This document shows positions 54,201 to 62,737 of a stretch of 64,000 nucleotides of DNA, in pieces. Position numbers and translations under genes: made by a program. Position 1 is the first letter of the stretch; every line of letters starts with the position of its first letter. Origin of the DNA: Nesterenkonia haasae (GTDB lineage: Bacteria; Actinomycetota; Actinomycetes; Actinomycetales; Micrococcaceae); the NCBI RefSeq assembly GCF_010119385.1, contig NZ_VFIE01000018.1, forward strand, positions 432,375 to 496,374. The letters are read 5' to 3'. The notes below the pieces were generated by a model. That model did no database searches, had not been told where the DNA came from, and was given only the letters and a program-made list of their open reading frames with translations.

Positions 54201-55046
54201 TTATGAGCTGCCTACACGGAAACGGGCGAATGCGACGGCGTTTGTGCCGGCCTGCTCCAGGACCTTGGCCACAGAGACCTTGGGGTCCTTCGCGAAGGGC
54301 TGGTCTACCAGCACGTGCTCTTTGAAGTACGCGTTGGTCCGACCTTCGATGATCTTCGGCATAGCCTGCTCCGGCTTGTTCTCCGCCCGTGCAGTCTCTT
54401 CCGCGATCCGCCGCTCGTTGGCGACGGTCTCTGCTGGCACCTCATCGCGTGTCAGGAATGACGGGGAGAATGCGGCAGCGTGAACGGCCACATCATGGGC
54501 TGCAGTCCGAGCTTCCGGAGTGTCTGAGTCCACAGCTACCAGCACGCCGACCTGGGCGGGGAGGTCCTTGGACGTTTTGTGCAGGTACGGATCCACATAG
54601 GAGCCTGTGACCTTGGCCAGACGGCGGACCACGATCTTCTCTCCGAGGATCGCGCCACCTTCTTCAGTCACGTATTCGCTGACCTTGCGGCCATCGATGT
54701 CTGCCTCCAGCAGTGCCTCGACTGAGTCGACGCCGTGTGCAACGGCTGCTTCCAGAACGCTCTCCGCCAAGGTGATGAACTTGTCGGACTTTGCCACAAA
54801 GTCAGTCTCGGCGTTGATCTCGAGCATATAGCCAGTGGTGCCGTCGACAACCTTGGACAGCACCAAGCCTTCAGCGGCTGATCGGCCTTCGCGCTTGGCG
54901 GCGCCTTTGAGCCCCTTGATGCGGATAGCCTCGATGGCCTTCTCAACGTTGCCGTCGGCTTCGTCAAGAGCTTTCTTCACGTCCATCATGCCTGCGCCGG
55001 TCCTCTCGCGCAGAGCCTTGATGTCAGCAGCGGTGTAGTTCGCCAT
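54201..55046 (-). CDS. tsf: Translation elongation factor Ts
   Basis: The 281-residue protein has the EF-Ts N-terminus (TAADIKALRERTGAGMMDVK), the TDFVAKSDKF core and PAQVGVLVAVDSDTPEA. It exchanges nucleotide on EF-Tu. It is 35 nt after rpsB, the usual rpsB-tsf operon. Confidence 0.98.
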   Translation of the reverse strand: MANYTAADIKALRERTGAGMMDVKKALDEADGNVEKAIEAIRIKGLKGAAKREGRSAAEGLVLSKVVDGTTGYMLEINAETDFVAKSDKFITLAESVLEAAVAHGVDSVEALLEADIDGRKVSEYVTEEGGAILGEKIVVRRLAKVTGSYVDPYLHKTSKDLPAQVGVLVAVDSDTPEARTAAHDVAVHAAAFSPSFLTRDEVPAETVANERRIAEETARAENKPEQAMPKIIEGRTNAYFKEHVLVDQPFAKDPKVSVAKVLEQAGTNAVAFARFRVGSS

Positions 55047-55081
55047 GAATGTCTGTGTCCTCTCAGATCAGAGTAGGTGGA

Positions 55082-56023
55082 TCAGCTGTCGGAGGTCTTC
55101 TCTGCAGCTTCGCTGGCGTCAGCGTTGACAGGCACTTCGGCTTCGCCAGTTTCTGACTCAGCTGCGGCGTCCTCTGCGGTGCTTGGGGAGGCCTGGTCGG
55201 GCTCCTGCTCGGCGACAGTATCGGCCGTTGCCTGCTCTGCGTTCTTCTGCTCAGCTGCGTGCTTCTCCAGCAGTTCGCGCTCCCATTCGGCCATTGGCTC
55301 TGCTGCTGTGCCGGAGCCGCCTCCGCGGCGCTCCTCGCGGGCAATGAGGCCGTCTGCCACGGCGTCGGCTACTACTCGGGTCAGCAGGTCGACGGAGCGG
55401 ATGGCGTCGTCGTTGCCCGGGATCGGGTAGTCGACTTCGTCCGGATCGCAGTTGGTGTCGAGGATGGCGATCACTGGGATGCCCAGCTTCTGCGCCTCAT
55501 CGACTGCCAGGTGCTCTTTGTTGGTGTCAACAATCCACATAGCGGAGGGAGTCTTTGTCATGTTGCGGATACCGCCAAGGTTGGCCTGCAACTTGTCCAG
55601 CTCGCGCCGGAGCAGCAGCAGCTCTTTCTTGGTGTGGCCGGAACCGGCGACGTCCTCGAAGTCGATCTCTTCCAGTTCCTTCATGCGCTGAACGCGCTTG
55701 GAGACGGTCTGGAAGTTGGTCAGCATGCCGCCGAGCCACCGGTGGTTGACATAGGGCTGGCCGACGCGGGTGGCCTGCTCAGCGATAGCTTCCTGGCCCT
55801 GCTTCTTGGTGCCGACAAACAGAACGCTGCCGCCATGGGCGACCGTCTGCTTGACGAACTCGTAGGCGCGGTCGATGTAGCTCAGCGACTGCTGGAGGTC
55901 AACGATGTAGATACCGTTGCGCTCGGTGAAGATGTAGCGCTTCATCTTGGGGTTCCAGCGGCGAGTCTGGTGGCCGAAGTGCACACCGGAGTCGAGCAGC
56001 TGACGCATAGTTACGACAGGCAT
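55082..56023 (-). CDS. rpsB: 30S ribosomal protein S2
   Basis: The 313-residue protein has the S2 core ([61 protein letters not shown]-like strand) and a C-terminal tail of about 65 residues rich in Glu, Ala, Asp and Thr, typical of Actinobacteria. AAAGGA precedes the ATG. It heads the rpsB-tsf-pyrH-frr-cdsA block. Confidence 0.98.
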   Translation of the reverse strand: MPVVTMRQLLDSGVHFGHQTRRWNPKMKRYIFTERNGIYIVDLQQSLSYIDRAYEFVKQTVAHGGSVLFVGTKKQGQEAIAEQATRVGQPYVNHRWLGGMLTNFQTVSKRVQRMKELEEIDFEDVAGSGHTKKELLLLRRELDKLQANLGGIRNMTKTPSAMWIVDTNKEHLAVDEAQKLGIPVIAILDTNCDPDEVDYPIPGNDDAIRSVDLLTRVVADAVADGLIAREERRGGGSGTAAEPMAEWERELLEKHAAEQKNAEQATADTVAEQEPDQASPSTAEDAAAESETGEAEVPVNADASEAAEKTSDS

Positions 56024-56037
56024 GATGTCCTTTCACT

Positions 56038-56076
56038 GCCGGGCTTCTCACACAGGGGGGCCTGTGCAGCGCCGGC
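56038..56076 (-). promoter_or_regulatory. Hairpin in the rpsB leader
   Basis: CACAGG-GGGG-CCTGTG (56051-56066) lies inside outer GCCGG/CCGGC arms. The structure sits in the rpsB 5' leader, the place where S2 leader autoregulation occurs in other bacteria; that role is inferred. Confidence 0.4.
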
Positions 56077-56418
56077 TCAATTGTTTATCGGTTGCAATAT
56101 TGCCCGGTTTTCCCGAGCTCCTAGCGAGGTCAAAGGTGTGAACCTGATGCTCCCGGACACGCAAAGAACTCCTCATGAGGAGCGAATTGACGTGGACCGA
56201 AGGGAACACCCTCACCCGAGTTGCAGGTGAGTTTCCCACGCGCGTAGTCAGCTGTTGTGTGGGCACCGCGAAGTGCTCACAGTCAAGCTGCTGTGTGTAG
56301 TCTAGCGCGGCCCCGGAGTTTTCCCCAACTGGGAGGGCATCCTCTCAACCCGCCGGGTAGTCCACAGAGACAGGGGAGGTTGCTGCTCCTCCCGGCACCG
56401 CCGGCTCATCCTTGTGCC

Positions 56419-56982
56419 ATGCCCACTGAACAGCCAACGACGACTCCGGCTCCGTTTCCGGATTCGGGCCGTCCCGTGTTGTGGTGGCCCCCTCCGCAGC
56501 AACTGCTAGTGCTGCTGCTTCTGGCCCTAGCCGTATTCGGTGTTCCCCCTGCCTCAGCAGAGGCCGGTCACCCCCTCTGGAGAGCTCCGGTTGAGGGTCA
56601 GGTTGTCGAAGAGTTCGCCGCTCCCCCGGCTCCTTGGGCGGCCGGCCACCGCGGGGTGGACATGGCAGCATCTGCTGGGGCGGATATCCGCTCCCCCGCT
56701 GATGGTGTGGTCAGCTTCTCCGGCGTCGTCGTCGACCGCGAGGTCCTCTCTATTGACCACGGTGGCGGATACGTCAGCTCCTTCGAACCCGTCGAGTCCG
56801 ATCTCGAGGTTGGAGACGCCGTCATCGAAGGACAGACCGTCGCCGAACTGGGCACCTACGACGACGGCAACCACCACTGCCCTGCCCAACCCTGCCTGCA
56901 CTGGGGAGTACGCCTCCACGGCGACTACATCAACCCACTGCTGATGCTCGGCGAACTCGAACCCTCCGTGCTCCTCCCCTGA
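56419..56982 (+). CDS. Secreted or membrane-anchored M23-family peptidase
   Basis: The 187-residue protein has a Pro/Thr-rich cytoplasmic start, one hydrophobic segment ending in PPASAEAG (signal peptide), and an M23/LytM domain: GHRGVDMAASAGADIRSPAD, VLSIDHGGGYVSSFEPV and HWGVRLHGDYINP. The HxxxD and HWG metal ligands are present, so it may be an active peptidoglycan endopeptidase. ATG 56419 is the likely start; the longer upstream frame has no signal character. It is divergent from rpsB. Confidence 0.88.
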   Translation: MPTEQPTTTPAPFPDSGRPVLWWPPPQQLLVLLLLALAVFGVPPASAEAGHPLWRAPVEGQVVEEFAAPPAPWAAGHRGVDMAASAGADIRSPADGVVSFSGVVVDREVLSIDHGGGYVSSFEPVESDLEVGDAVIEGQTVAELGTYDDGNHHCPAQPCLHWGVRLHGDYINPLLMLGELEPSVLLP

Positions 56983-57230
56983 ACGATCACTGATGCACAG
57001 CCAGCCTCGGAACGTTAGGCACCGGGAATAAGCCAGTGGCACTACGGCGACTCCTGACAGCGCGCTTCGGATCAATAGGAAGGTCACAGCCCGTTCCGCT
57101 TCGAGGTTGCCCGCTCCCCCAGGGAAGCCTCGGGGAGGCATGCAACAACTGCCCAACAACTGCCGAAATAATCCACTCACGCACGTCGTTCAGCTCGCCA
57201 CGCGTCTTCCAATCCCGCCGCTGTTCAGGG
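56983..57230. other. Intergenic stretch, no gene seen
   Basis: Between the M23 gene and the MarR-type gene I see no credible gene or RNA. It marks the junction between the conserved block and the probably acquired cluster. No att-like repeat is visible. Confidence 0.4.
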
Positions 57231-57824
57231 TCACCCCTCATCCAGGTGCCCTCGGGGTAGATCGCACAATGCGCGTTCGTATTCGTGAAGCCTCGGACCG
57301 GCCTCCAGCAGTTTAAGGAGCAGCCGATGCAGTTCACTCACCTCTTCCTCTGAGAGGTCCGAATGGAGAATTTCCTGTCTCCGGAGAGCAATACGAATCA
57401 TGCGGTCATGGGTCCGCGCGCCTTCATTTGTCAGGTAGAGATGACGCGATCCTCTGGCCCCATTCACCTGTGCCACCAACCCTCGCCGCAGCAAGACGTT
57501 GACACTCTTAGACGCGATCGATTTGTTCATCCCCAGGACCTCACAGAGCTTCCCCGCTGTGGCTCCGGGATAGTTCCCCAACGCGCTAATCAAGCGCCAC
57601 TCGTTGGTACCTAAATCAAAGTGGTGGCGAAAAACGCTGGACCCGCCCCACGCCGAGTCATTGGCCACCAACGCGACCAACGCAAGTGTGTAGCGATCAC
57701 GGTCGATGACCTCCGCAAGCGGGACAGTCACTAGATCGTCGGCATTCTGAAGAATATGGGGCCCGTGGGCATGCGGTGACTGCTCCCCCGAAGGCTTCGA
57801 AGAGGACTCGTGAGTGTTCGACAG
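57231..57824 (-). CDS. MarR-family transcriptional regulator
   Basis: The protein of about 197 residues has a MarR winged helix: EWRLISALGNYPGATAGKLC, LGMNKSIASKSVNVLLRRG and SRHLYLTNEGARTHDRM, with flanking helices for dimerisation. The frame is open far upstream, but that part crosses the promoter and lacks a normal start. AAGGAG at 57837-57832 lies 7 nt before a CTG at 57824, so a CTG start is proposed. An in-frame GTG at 57893 or a downstream GTG (in LVTVPLAE) are alternatives. It is divergent from the P450 gene and likely controls that cluster. Confidence 0.8.
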   Translation of the reverse strand: MSNTHESSSKPSGEQSPHAHGPHILQNADDLVTVPLAEVIDRDRYTLALVALVANDSAWGGSSVFRHHFDLGTNEWRLISALGNYPGATAGKLCEVLGMNKSIASKSVNVLLRRGLVAQVNGARGSRHLYLTNEGARTHDRMIRIALRRQEILHSDLSEEEVSELHRLLLKLLEAGPRLHEYERALCDLPRGHLDEG

Positions 57825-57903
57825 AACTAGACTCCTTCGTTTCGATCTGCGGTTGCCGCAATTTCCTGAGCTACCCCAGTTTCCTGGCAACACCGAGTCA
57901 TCG

Positions 57904-57937
57904 CAACAAGTTTGTGTATCAACAAGTTTACATGTAA
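57904..57937. promoter_or_regulatory. Direct repeats and palindrome between MarR and P450 genes
   Basis: CAACAAGTTT occurs at 57904-57913 and 57920-57929, period 16 bp. TTACATGTAA (57928-57937) is a perfect palindrome sharing the edge of the second copy. A MarR operator is likely here. Confidence 0.6.
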
Positions 57938-57961
57938 TCTCCATCACACAGTCGGTGTTAA

Positions 57962-57976
57962 GTAGATCACATCTAC
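57962..57976. promoter_or_regulatory. Inverted repeat just upstream of the P450 gene
   Basis: GTAGATCACATCTAC has 6-bp arms around 3 nt. It lies 20 nt before the P450 ATG, in an operator position. Confidence 0.55.
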
Positions 57977-57996
57977 AGGAAGTTTCGAGATAGCCC

Positions 57997-59199
57997 ATGA
58001 CCAAGTCCATCAGTCCTGAAGTCCCCACCGTAAACGTCGACCCCTTTAGTCGCGAGTCGCTCAGCAACCCTCAGCATGTGGATCGCTTGATCCGTGAAGC
58101 TGGGGAGGTCGTATGGCTGGAGGAGTACGGGATCTGGGCTACTGGGCGTCACGACGTTGTCGAGAGAATCTTTAGGGATTACGAGAACTTCGAGTCCTCA
58201 GCAGGTACAGGACTGACCAACATCAAAAAGGAAAAAAACTGGCGAAAACCTAGCGTCATCCTAGAAAACGACCCGCCAGATCACACTCGATACCGCCGCA
58301 TCATGACCTCGGTCCTGAGTCAGCGCGTGATCCGTCGCCTGAAGGAATCCTTCCAGGAGGTCGCAGAGGAACTCGTCCTTAAAGTAATCCATCGGGAGGA
58401 GTTCGACGGAGCCACGGAGCTCGCCGAGGCCTACCCCCTTCAAGTACTCCCTGACGCTGTGGGCTTTGCTCCGGAAGGCCGACACCACCTGTTGCCTTAC
58501 TCGAATCTGAACTTCCAAGCCATGGGTCCGCGCAACGAGTTCTACTTCGACGCGCTAGAACATGCGCAGGAAGCCACAGAGTATGTCTCCTGGCAAGTCC
58601 GGCGAGAAGCCCTGGCACCAGGAGGTCTTGGCCGAAAGATCTACGGCTACGCCGATGAGGGAGAGATTACTGAAGAGGACGCAGCCATGTTGGTGCGCAC
58701 CTTTCTGTCTGCAGGCGTGGACACCACCATCTTTGCCCTCCAGTTCACTCTCAAAGCGCTGGCTGAAACCCCGGAGGCGTGGGCCTTTCTCAGAGAGGAC
58801 CCGAACCGCGCACAGAAGGTTTTCGAAGAATCACTACGTTGTTACCCGTCTAGTCCCTACATCGGACGGACAACACGACATGCCGTCACCATCAGCGACG
58901 TGCGGTTCGAACCAGAGCAGAAGGTCATGTTGCTTCTCGCTGCGGCCAACCACGACCCGCGTCGGTGGAAGAATCCTGAAGCCTTCGACGTCCACCGTGA
59001 GACCGCCGGCCACCTTGCCTTCGGCACCGGCATCCACGGCTGCGTAGGCCAAATGATGGCACGCATGGAAGCGACGTCACTGCTATCAGCCTTGGCGCGA
59101 CACACGAACTCGCTCGAGCTGGTCGGTGACGCAAAACCCTTCTATTCAAACTGGCTCAGAGGGTTCACCTCACTCCCCATGCGCGCCACACCCGCCTAA
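57997..59199 (+). CDS. Cytochrome P450, CYP199-like
   Basis: The 400-residue protein has all P450 marks: I-helix AGVDTT (239-244), ExxR (E278-R281), and the heme loop FGTGIHGCVG with Cys349. It has no N-terminal membrane anchor, so it is a soluble bacterial P450 needing ferredoxin partners. By recall of the CYP199A4 sequence, it is unusually close: KKEKxWRxPS is shared, R83 and S86 align with its carboxylate-binding Arg92 and Ser95, and R234-T235 align with Arg243-Ser244. The likely substrate is thus a para-substituted aromatic acid (hydroxylation or O-demethylation), by inference. It heads the cluster with the importer; no ferredoxin gene is in view. Confidence 0.93.
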   Translation: MTKSISPEVPTVNVDPFSRESLSNPQHVDRLIREAGEVVWLEEYGIWATGRHDVVERIFRDYENFESSAGTGLTNIKKEKNWRKPSVILENDPPDHTRYRRIMTSVLSQRVIRRLKESFQEVAEELVLKVIHREEFDGATELAEAYPLQVLPDAVGFAPEGRHHLLPYSNLNFQAMGPRNEFYFDALEHAQEATEYVSWQVRREALAPGGLGRKIYGYADEGEITEEDAAMLVRTFLSAGVDTTIFALQFTLKALAETPEAWAFLREDPNRAQKVFEESLRCYPSSPYIGRTTRHAVTISDVRFEPEQKVMLLLAAANHDPRRWKNPEAFDVHRETAGHLAFGTGIHGCVGQMMARMEATSLLSALARHTNSLELVGDAKPFYSNWLRGFTSLPMRATPA

Positions 59200-59220
59200 T
59201 CCCTTCGAAAGGAACTTTTT

Positions 59221-60216
59221 ATGAAAAAGTACCCATTTATTACAACCGCCACCACCGCTGCTCTAGTCCTGACAGCCTGCGGTGCCAGCGCCAATGACAC
59301 CCCCGGCGACGACGAAGCCGCAGACGAAACTATGACTCTAAACGTTGGGGCCGTTCCCGTGGTCGACGTAGCCGCTCTCTATGTGGGCGAAGATCAGGGC
59401 TTCTTCGAAGATGAAGGCCTAGAACTCGAAATCGAGTTCGGCCAGGGTTCAGCGGCCATGATCCCAGCTCTCTTGAATGGCGAATACGACATCCTCTACG
59501 GCGGGTCGATTAACGCCCTACAGGCCACAGACCGCGACCTTCCACTCCAGGCGTTGGCCGTCGGGGGCCGCACCACAGGGGTCGCTGGAGAGGATCACGG
59601 CGGCGTTCTAGCGATGCCGGACAGCGACATTGAATCTCCGGTCGACCTCGAAGGTCGCACCGTCGCGGTCAACGCCTTACGCGGCCTGCACGAAGCAGCC
59701 ATCTGGGCATCCGTCCGTAATGACGGCGGCGATCCAGAAGAAGTGAACTTTGTTGAACTTGCCCTGCCAGAGATGGGTTCGGCCCTCACCGGAGGACAGA
59801 TCGACGCCGCCTCTACTGCGGAGCCTTTTCTCACTGTCCTCCAGGGTGAAGGCGCAGAGCTCATCACCAGCCTTTACGTAGATGCCGACCCGGAGTTTGT
59901 CACTGCTATCTACTTCACGTCCGCCCAGCGCACCGAGGAAGACCCTGAAAGTCTATTGGCATTCACCCGTGCCTTGGAACGTTCCTTCGAATACGCGGAG
60001 GCTAACCCGGACGCCGTTCGCGCCGAGCTCGGCAATTTCACCGAAATTGATGAGGAGCTTCTAGAGACCATCGTATTGACTCGTTTCGACTGGGGCCTCA
60101 CGAGCGATGACTTGCAGCTGATCGCCGATCTTGCCCATGACGCAAACTCACTGGACGACCCGGATGCCTCCACTGAGGCAATTTCAGGCTGGCTGGACGA
60201 GCACGGTGAGCAGTAG
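59221..60216 (+). CDS. ABC transporter substrate-binding lipoprotein (NMT1/SsuA/TauA type)
   Basis: The 331-residue protein has a lipoprotein signal peptide with lipobox LTAC (Cys20), an Asp/Glu-rich linker, and the NMT1-like domain: AALYVGEDQGFFEDEGLELE, GSAAMIPALLNGEYDI, VDLEGRTVAVNALRGLHEAA and TAEPFLTVLQGEGA. It would deliver a small anionic organic ligand to the permeases downstream. GAAAGGA precedes the ATG. It starts 21 nt after the P450 gene. The ligand is unknown; aromatic acids would fit the P450. Confidence 0.92.
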   Translation: MKKYPFITTATTAALVLTACGASANDTPGDDEAADETMTLNVGAVPVVDVAALYVGEDQGFFEDEGLELEIEFGQGSAAMIPALLNGEYDILYGGSINALQATDRDLPLQALAVGGRTTGVAGEDHGGVLAMPDSDIESPVDLEGRTVAVNALRGLHEAAIWASVRNDGGDPEEVNFVELALPEMGSALTGGQIDAASTAEPFLTVLQGEGAELITSLYVDADPEFVTAIYFTSAQRTEEDPESLLAFTRALERSFEYAEANPDAVRAELGNFTEIDEELLETIVLTRFDWGLTSDDLQLIADLAHDANSLDDPDASTEAISGWLDEHGEQ

Positions 60217-60228
60217 AGAAGGAATCGC

Positions 60229-61938
60229 ATGAAGAAGATCATCAACGCCCCCGTGGACGTAGTTGACCAATACATCTCAGGTCTAACGAAAGGTTCGGAC
60301 CGACTTCAGAGACTAGCTGAGAAACCGATCGTGGTAAGGGCACAAGAGCATCAGAAACCGCAGAGCAAGGTCGCCCTCATCTCTGGCGGAGGGTCAGGCC
60401 ACGAGCCAGCCCACGCGGGATACGTCGGCCCCGGAATGCTAGATGCGGCCGTGTTAGGCCCAGTCTTCACCTCCCCTAGCGTTGACGATGTACTGACAGC
60501 AATCCGAGCAATTGGGACAGAAGCCGGAACCTTGCTGATCGTGAAGAACTACACAGGCGATCGATTGAACTTCGGCCTCGCAGCCGAGCTTGCAAAAACT
60601 GAGGGACACACTGTGGAGATGGTCATCGTCGCTGACGACGCCGCCCTGGGCGATGGGTCTCGTGCTGGCCGCCGCGGTATCGCTGGGACAGTGCTTGTAC
60701 ACAAAATCGCAGGAGCCGCGGCTGAACGCGGCGATACCCCCGCCCAGTTGCGTTCTCTGGTTGACGATTTCACTTCCGGATTAGCCACGGTCGGCGTAGG
60801 GCTGGAGGCCTGCACTATCCCGGGTGCCACGGAGTCTGGCTTCAAACTTGGACCCGAGGAGTTCGAGTGGGGGCTCGGCATCCACGGAGAAGCCGGCCAC
60901 AGTCGTGGCACAATGCTGACTGCCGCTCGGATCGCAGAAAAGGCTGTCGCCGAGCTGGTGGAGGACCGAGGTTTCTCCGCAGGCGAGCACGTCGCTGTGA
61001 TGGTCAACGGACTTGGTGGCACACCGGAGATTGAGCTCGGTGTTCTCCTCAATGATGTGCTGACTGAACTCGACCGTCACCGCCTGAGCGCCACCTATGT
61101 CTGGGCGGGCAATTTCATGACCTCTTTAGATATGGCGGGCGCATCCGTTACCGTGGCGCGAGTTGCCGAGCACTTCAGGCCTCTGTTGGAAGACCCGGTA
61201 AATGTCCCGGCCTTCCCTGTGCATAGTTTTCCCTTAGTTCAGGAACCCACACGGCCTGCACCCCCCGCTGAGAGCGTGGCCCGTAGTGACCGGACAGGTG
61301 ACGAGGACCTCAGCGGACTACACCACTTGGTCACCGCAGTGTGCGAGGCGCTTATAGATGCCGAGCCAGTGCTGTCCGAGATGGATCGTCGTGTGGGTGA
61401 CGGAGACCTGGGTCTCAACCTCAGACGAGGCGCCGAACACGTCCTCCAGCACGGGCACGAGCTCCTTAGGGAAAGCAACTCGGCGGACTATATGAAGTGC
61501 CTTAGCTTACTGGTCCGACGGTCGGTGGGAGGCACCTCGGGACCGCTCTACAGTCTAGGAATTCTAGGGCTAGCTTCAGTCGAAGCTCACGGGGCATCCA
61601 CGACGGGCTGGGCACAGGCCGCTGCTGAAGGCCTGGCGAACATCAAGCGTCTCGGTGGGGCTGAGGTTGGGGACTGCACAATGGTGGACGCACTCCAACC
61701 AGCGGTTGAGGCACTCTATAACAACCGGTCGGACACGCCGATCGGCACCCAGCTTTCTACGGCCGCCCATGCCGCACGGAAGGGTGTTGATGATACTGCT
61801 GAACTTCAGGCTGCCCTGGGTCGGGGAAGTTATCTCGGTGCGCGTTCCACCGGACATCGCGATCCGGGGGCAGAGGCTGTTGCTGTCATTTTCGCAGCAC
61901 TGGCCGAGACGGTGAATGGCGGGCTATCCCGTGAGTAG
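60229..61938 (+). CDS. Fused DhaK-DhaL dihydroxyacetone-type kinase
   Basis: The 569-residue protein joins a DhaK domain (about 1-335) and a DhaL domain (about 365-569) by a Pro-rich linker. DhaK carries GGGSGHEP (53-60), Asp111 in NYTGDRLNF, and His219 in GLGIHG, the residue that forms the hemiaminal with the ketone. DhaL carries Asp386, Asp391 and Asp393 for magnesium and GGTSGPLYS, and ends near GRGSYLGARSTGH; its motif reads DGDLG, where DGDHG is usual. It is of the ATP-dependent single-chain type, not the PTS type. Substrate is probably a small hydroxyketone. It lies 12 nt after the binding protein and overlaps the first permease. Confidence 0.93.
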   Translation: MKKIINAPVDVVDQYISGLTKGSDRLQRLAEKPIVVRAQEHQKPQSKVALISGGGSGHEPAHAGYVGPGMLDAAVLGPVFTSPSVDDVLTAIRAIGTEAGTLLIVKNYTGDRLNFGLAAELAKTEGHTVEMVIVADDAALGDGSRAGRRGIAGTVLVHKIAGAAAERGDTPAQLRSLVDDFTSGLATVGVGLEACTIPGATESGFKLGPEEFEWGLGIHGEAGHSRGTMLTAARIAEKAVAELVEDRGFSAGEHVAVMVNGLGGTPEIELGVLLNDVLTELDRHRLSATYVWAGNFMTSLDMAGASVTVARVAEHFRPLLEDPVNVPAFPVHSFPLVQEPTRPAPPAESVARSDRTGDEDLSGLHHLVTAVCEALIDAEPVLSEMDRRVGDGDLGLNLRRGAEHVLQHGHELLRESNSADYMKCLSLLVRRSVGGTSGPLYSLGILGLASVEAHGASTTGWAQAAAEGLANIKRLGGAEVGDCTMVDALQPAVEALYNNRSDTPIGTQLSTAAHAARKGVDDTAELQAALGRGSYLGARSTGHRDPGAEAVAVIFAALAETVNGGLSRE

Positions 61939-62737
61939 ACCCTTTACCTTGGGCCTTAGCGCGGACCATAGAGCAGCACCACTTATCTACGGCGTGACCG
62001 GGTTGCTGTTACTAGCCACCGTATTGCAGGTCCTCCCAACCGTTGGGGTCCTGGACTCGAGGTATTTTCCACCGTTGACCGAAATCCTAACCTCACTTTC
62101 CAGCCAGCTGTCGTCTGCGGATTTCTGGTCCGCATTGGGTTCCACTGTCTCGGGCTGGCTCCTCGGACTCACTATCGCCGTCATTATTGGGGGCGTTGGC
62201 GGGATCCTAATCGCGAGTTTCAGGATCTTAGACCGGCTGCTTTCCTCGACCGTCGAATTCCTCCGCCCGATTCCTTCCGTCGCCCTGGTACCGGTGGCAG
62301 CTTTGCTGTTCGGGACGTCTATGGAAGCCACACTACTTCTGGTTGTTTTCGCTAGCACTTGGCAGGTGCTCGTGCAAGTGATTTATGGAGTTCGGGACGT
62401 TGACAAGGTTGCGTTGGAAACGGCTCGGACCTATCGGCTCGGCACGGTCCGGACAATTCGCTCAGTCATGCTGCCTAGCCTTATGCCTTACCTAATCATC
62501 GGTGTCCGTTTGGCAGCAGCTGTCGCGCTCATCCTGCAAATCACGGGAGAACTGATTATCGGTACCCCTGGACTGGGCCGATTGATCAGTGTTGCTCAGT
62601 CCTCCGCGGCGGTTCCCACCATGTACGCCCTAGTTCTAGTCAGCGCCTTCCTTGGCGTACTAATCAACAGCGGAATGCGCATGGCGGAAGGAAAAGTGTT
62701 GTTCTGGCACGCGTCGATTCGGGGTGATCAGAAGTGA
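61916..62737 (+). CDS. ABC transporter permease (SsuC/TauC type)
   Basis: The 273-residue protein has about six membrane helices and the permease EAA-like loop (ETARTYRLGTVRTIRSVMLP, SLMPYLIIGVRLAAAVALIL). It pairs with the second permease. It starts at ATG 61916 (23-nt overlap with the kinase gene) or GTG 61931, close to the kinase stop. Coupled translation is likely in both cases. Confidence 0.9.
   Translation: MAGYPVSRPFTLGLSADHRAAPLIYGVTGLLLLATVLQVLPTVGVLDSRYFPPLTEILTSLSSQLSSADFWSALGSTVSGWLLGLTIAVIIGGVGGILIASFRILDRLLSSTVEFLRPIPSVALVPVAALLFGTSMEATLLLVVFASTWQVLVQVIYGVRDVDKVALETARTYRLGTVRTIRSVMLPSLMPYLIIGVRLAAAVALILQITGELIIGTPGLGRLISVAQSSAAVPTMYALVLVSAFLGVLINSGMRMAEGKVLFWHASIRGDQK

Noticed and set aside
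56554-57337. Minus-strand frames behind the M23 gene
   Set aside because: Composition and lack of start signals suggest chance frames; no family features were seen.
60229-61938. PTS-dependent DhaK system
   Set aside because: DhaK and DhaL are fused and no DhaM is present; the form is that of ATP-dependent kinases.
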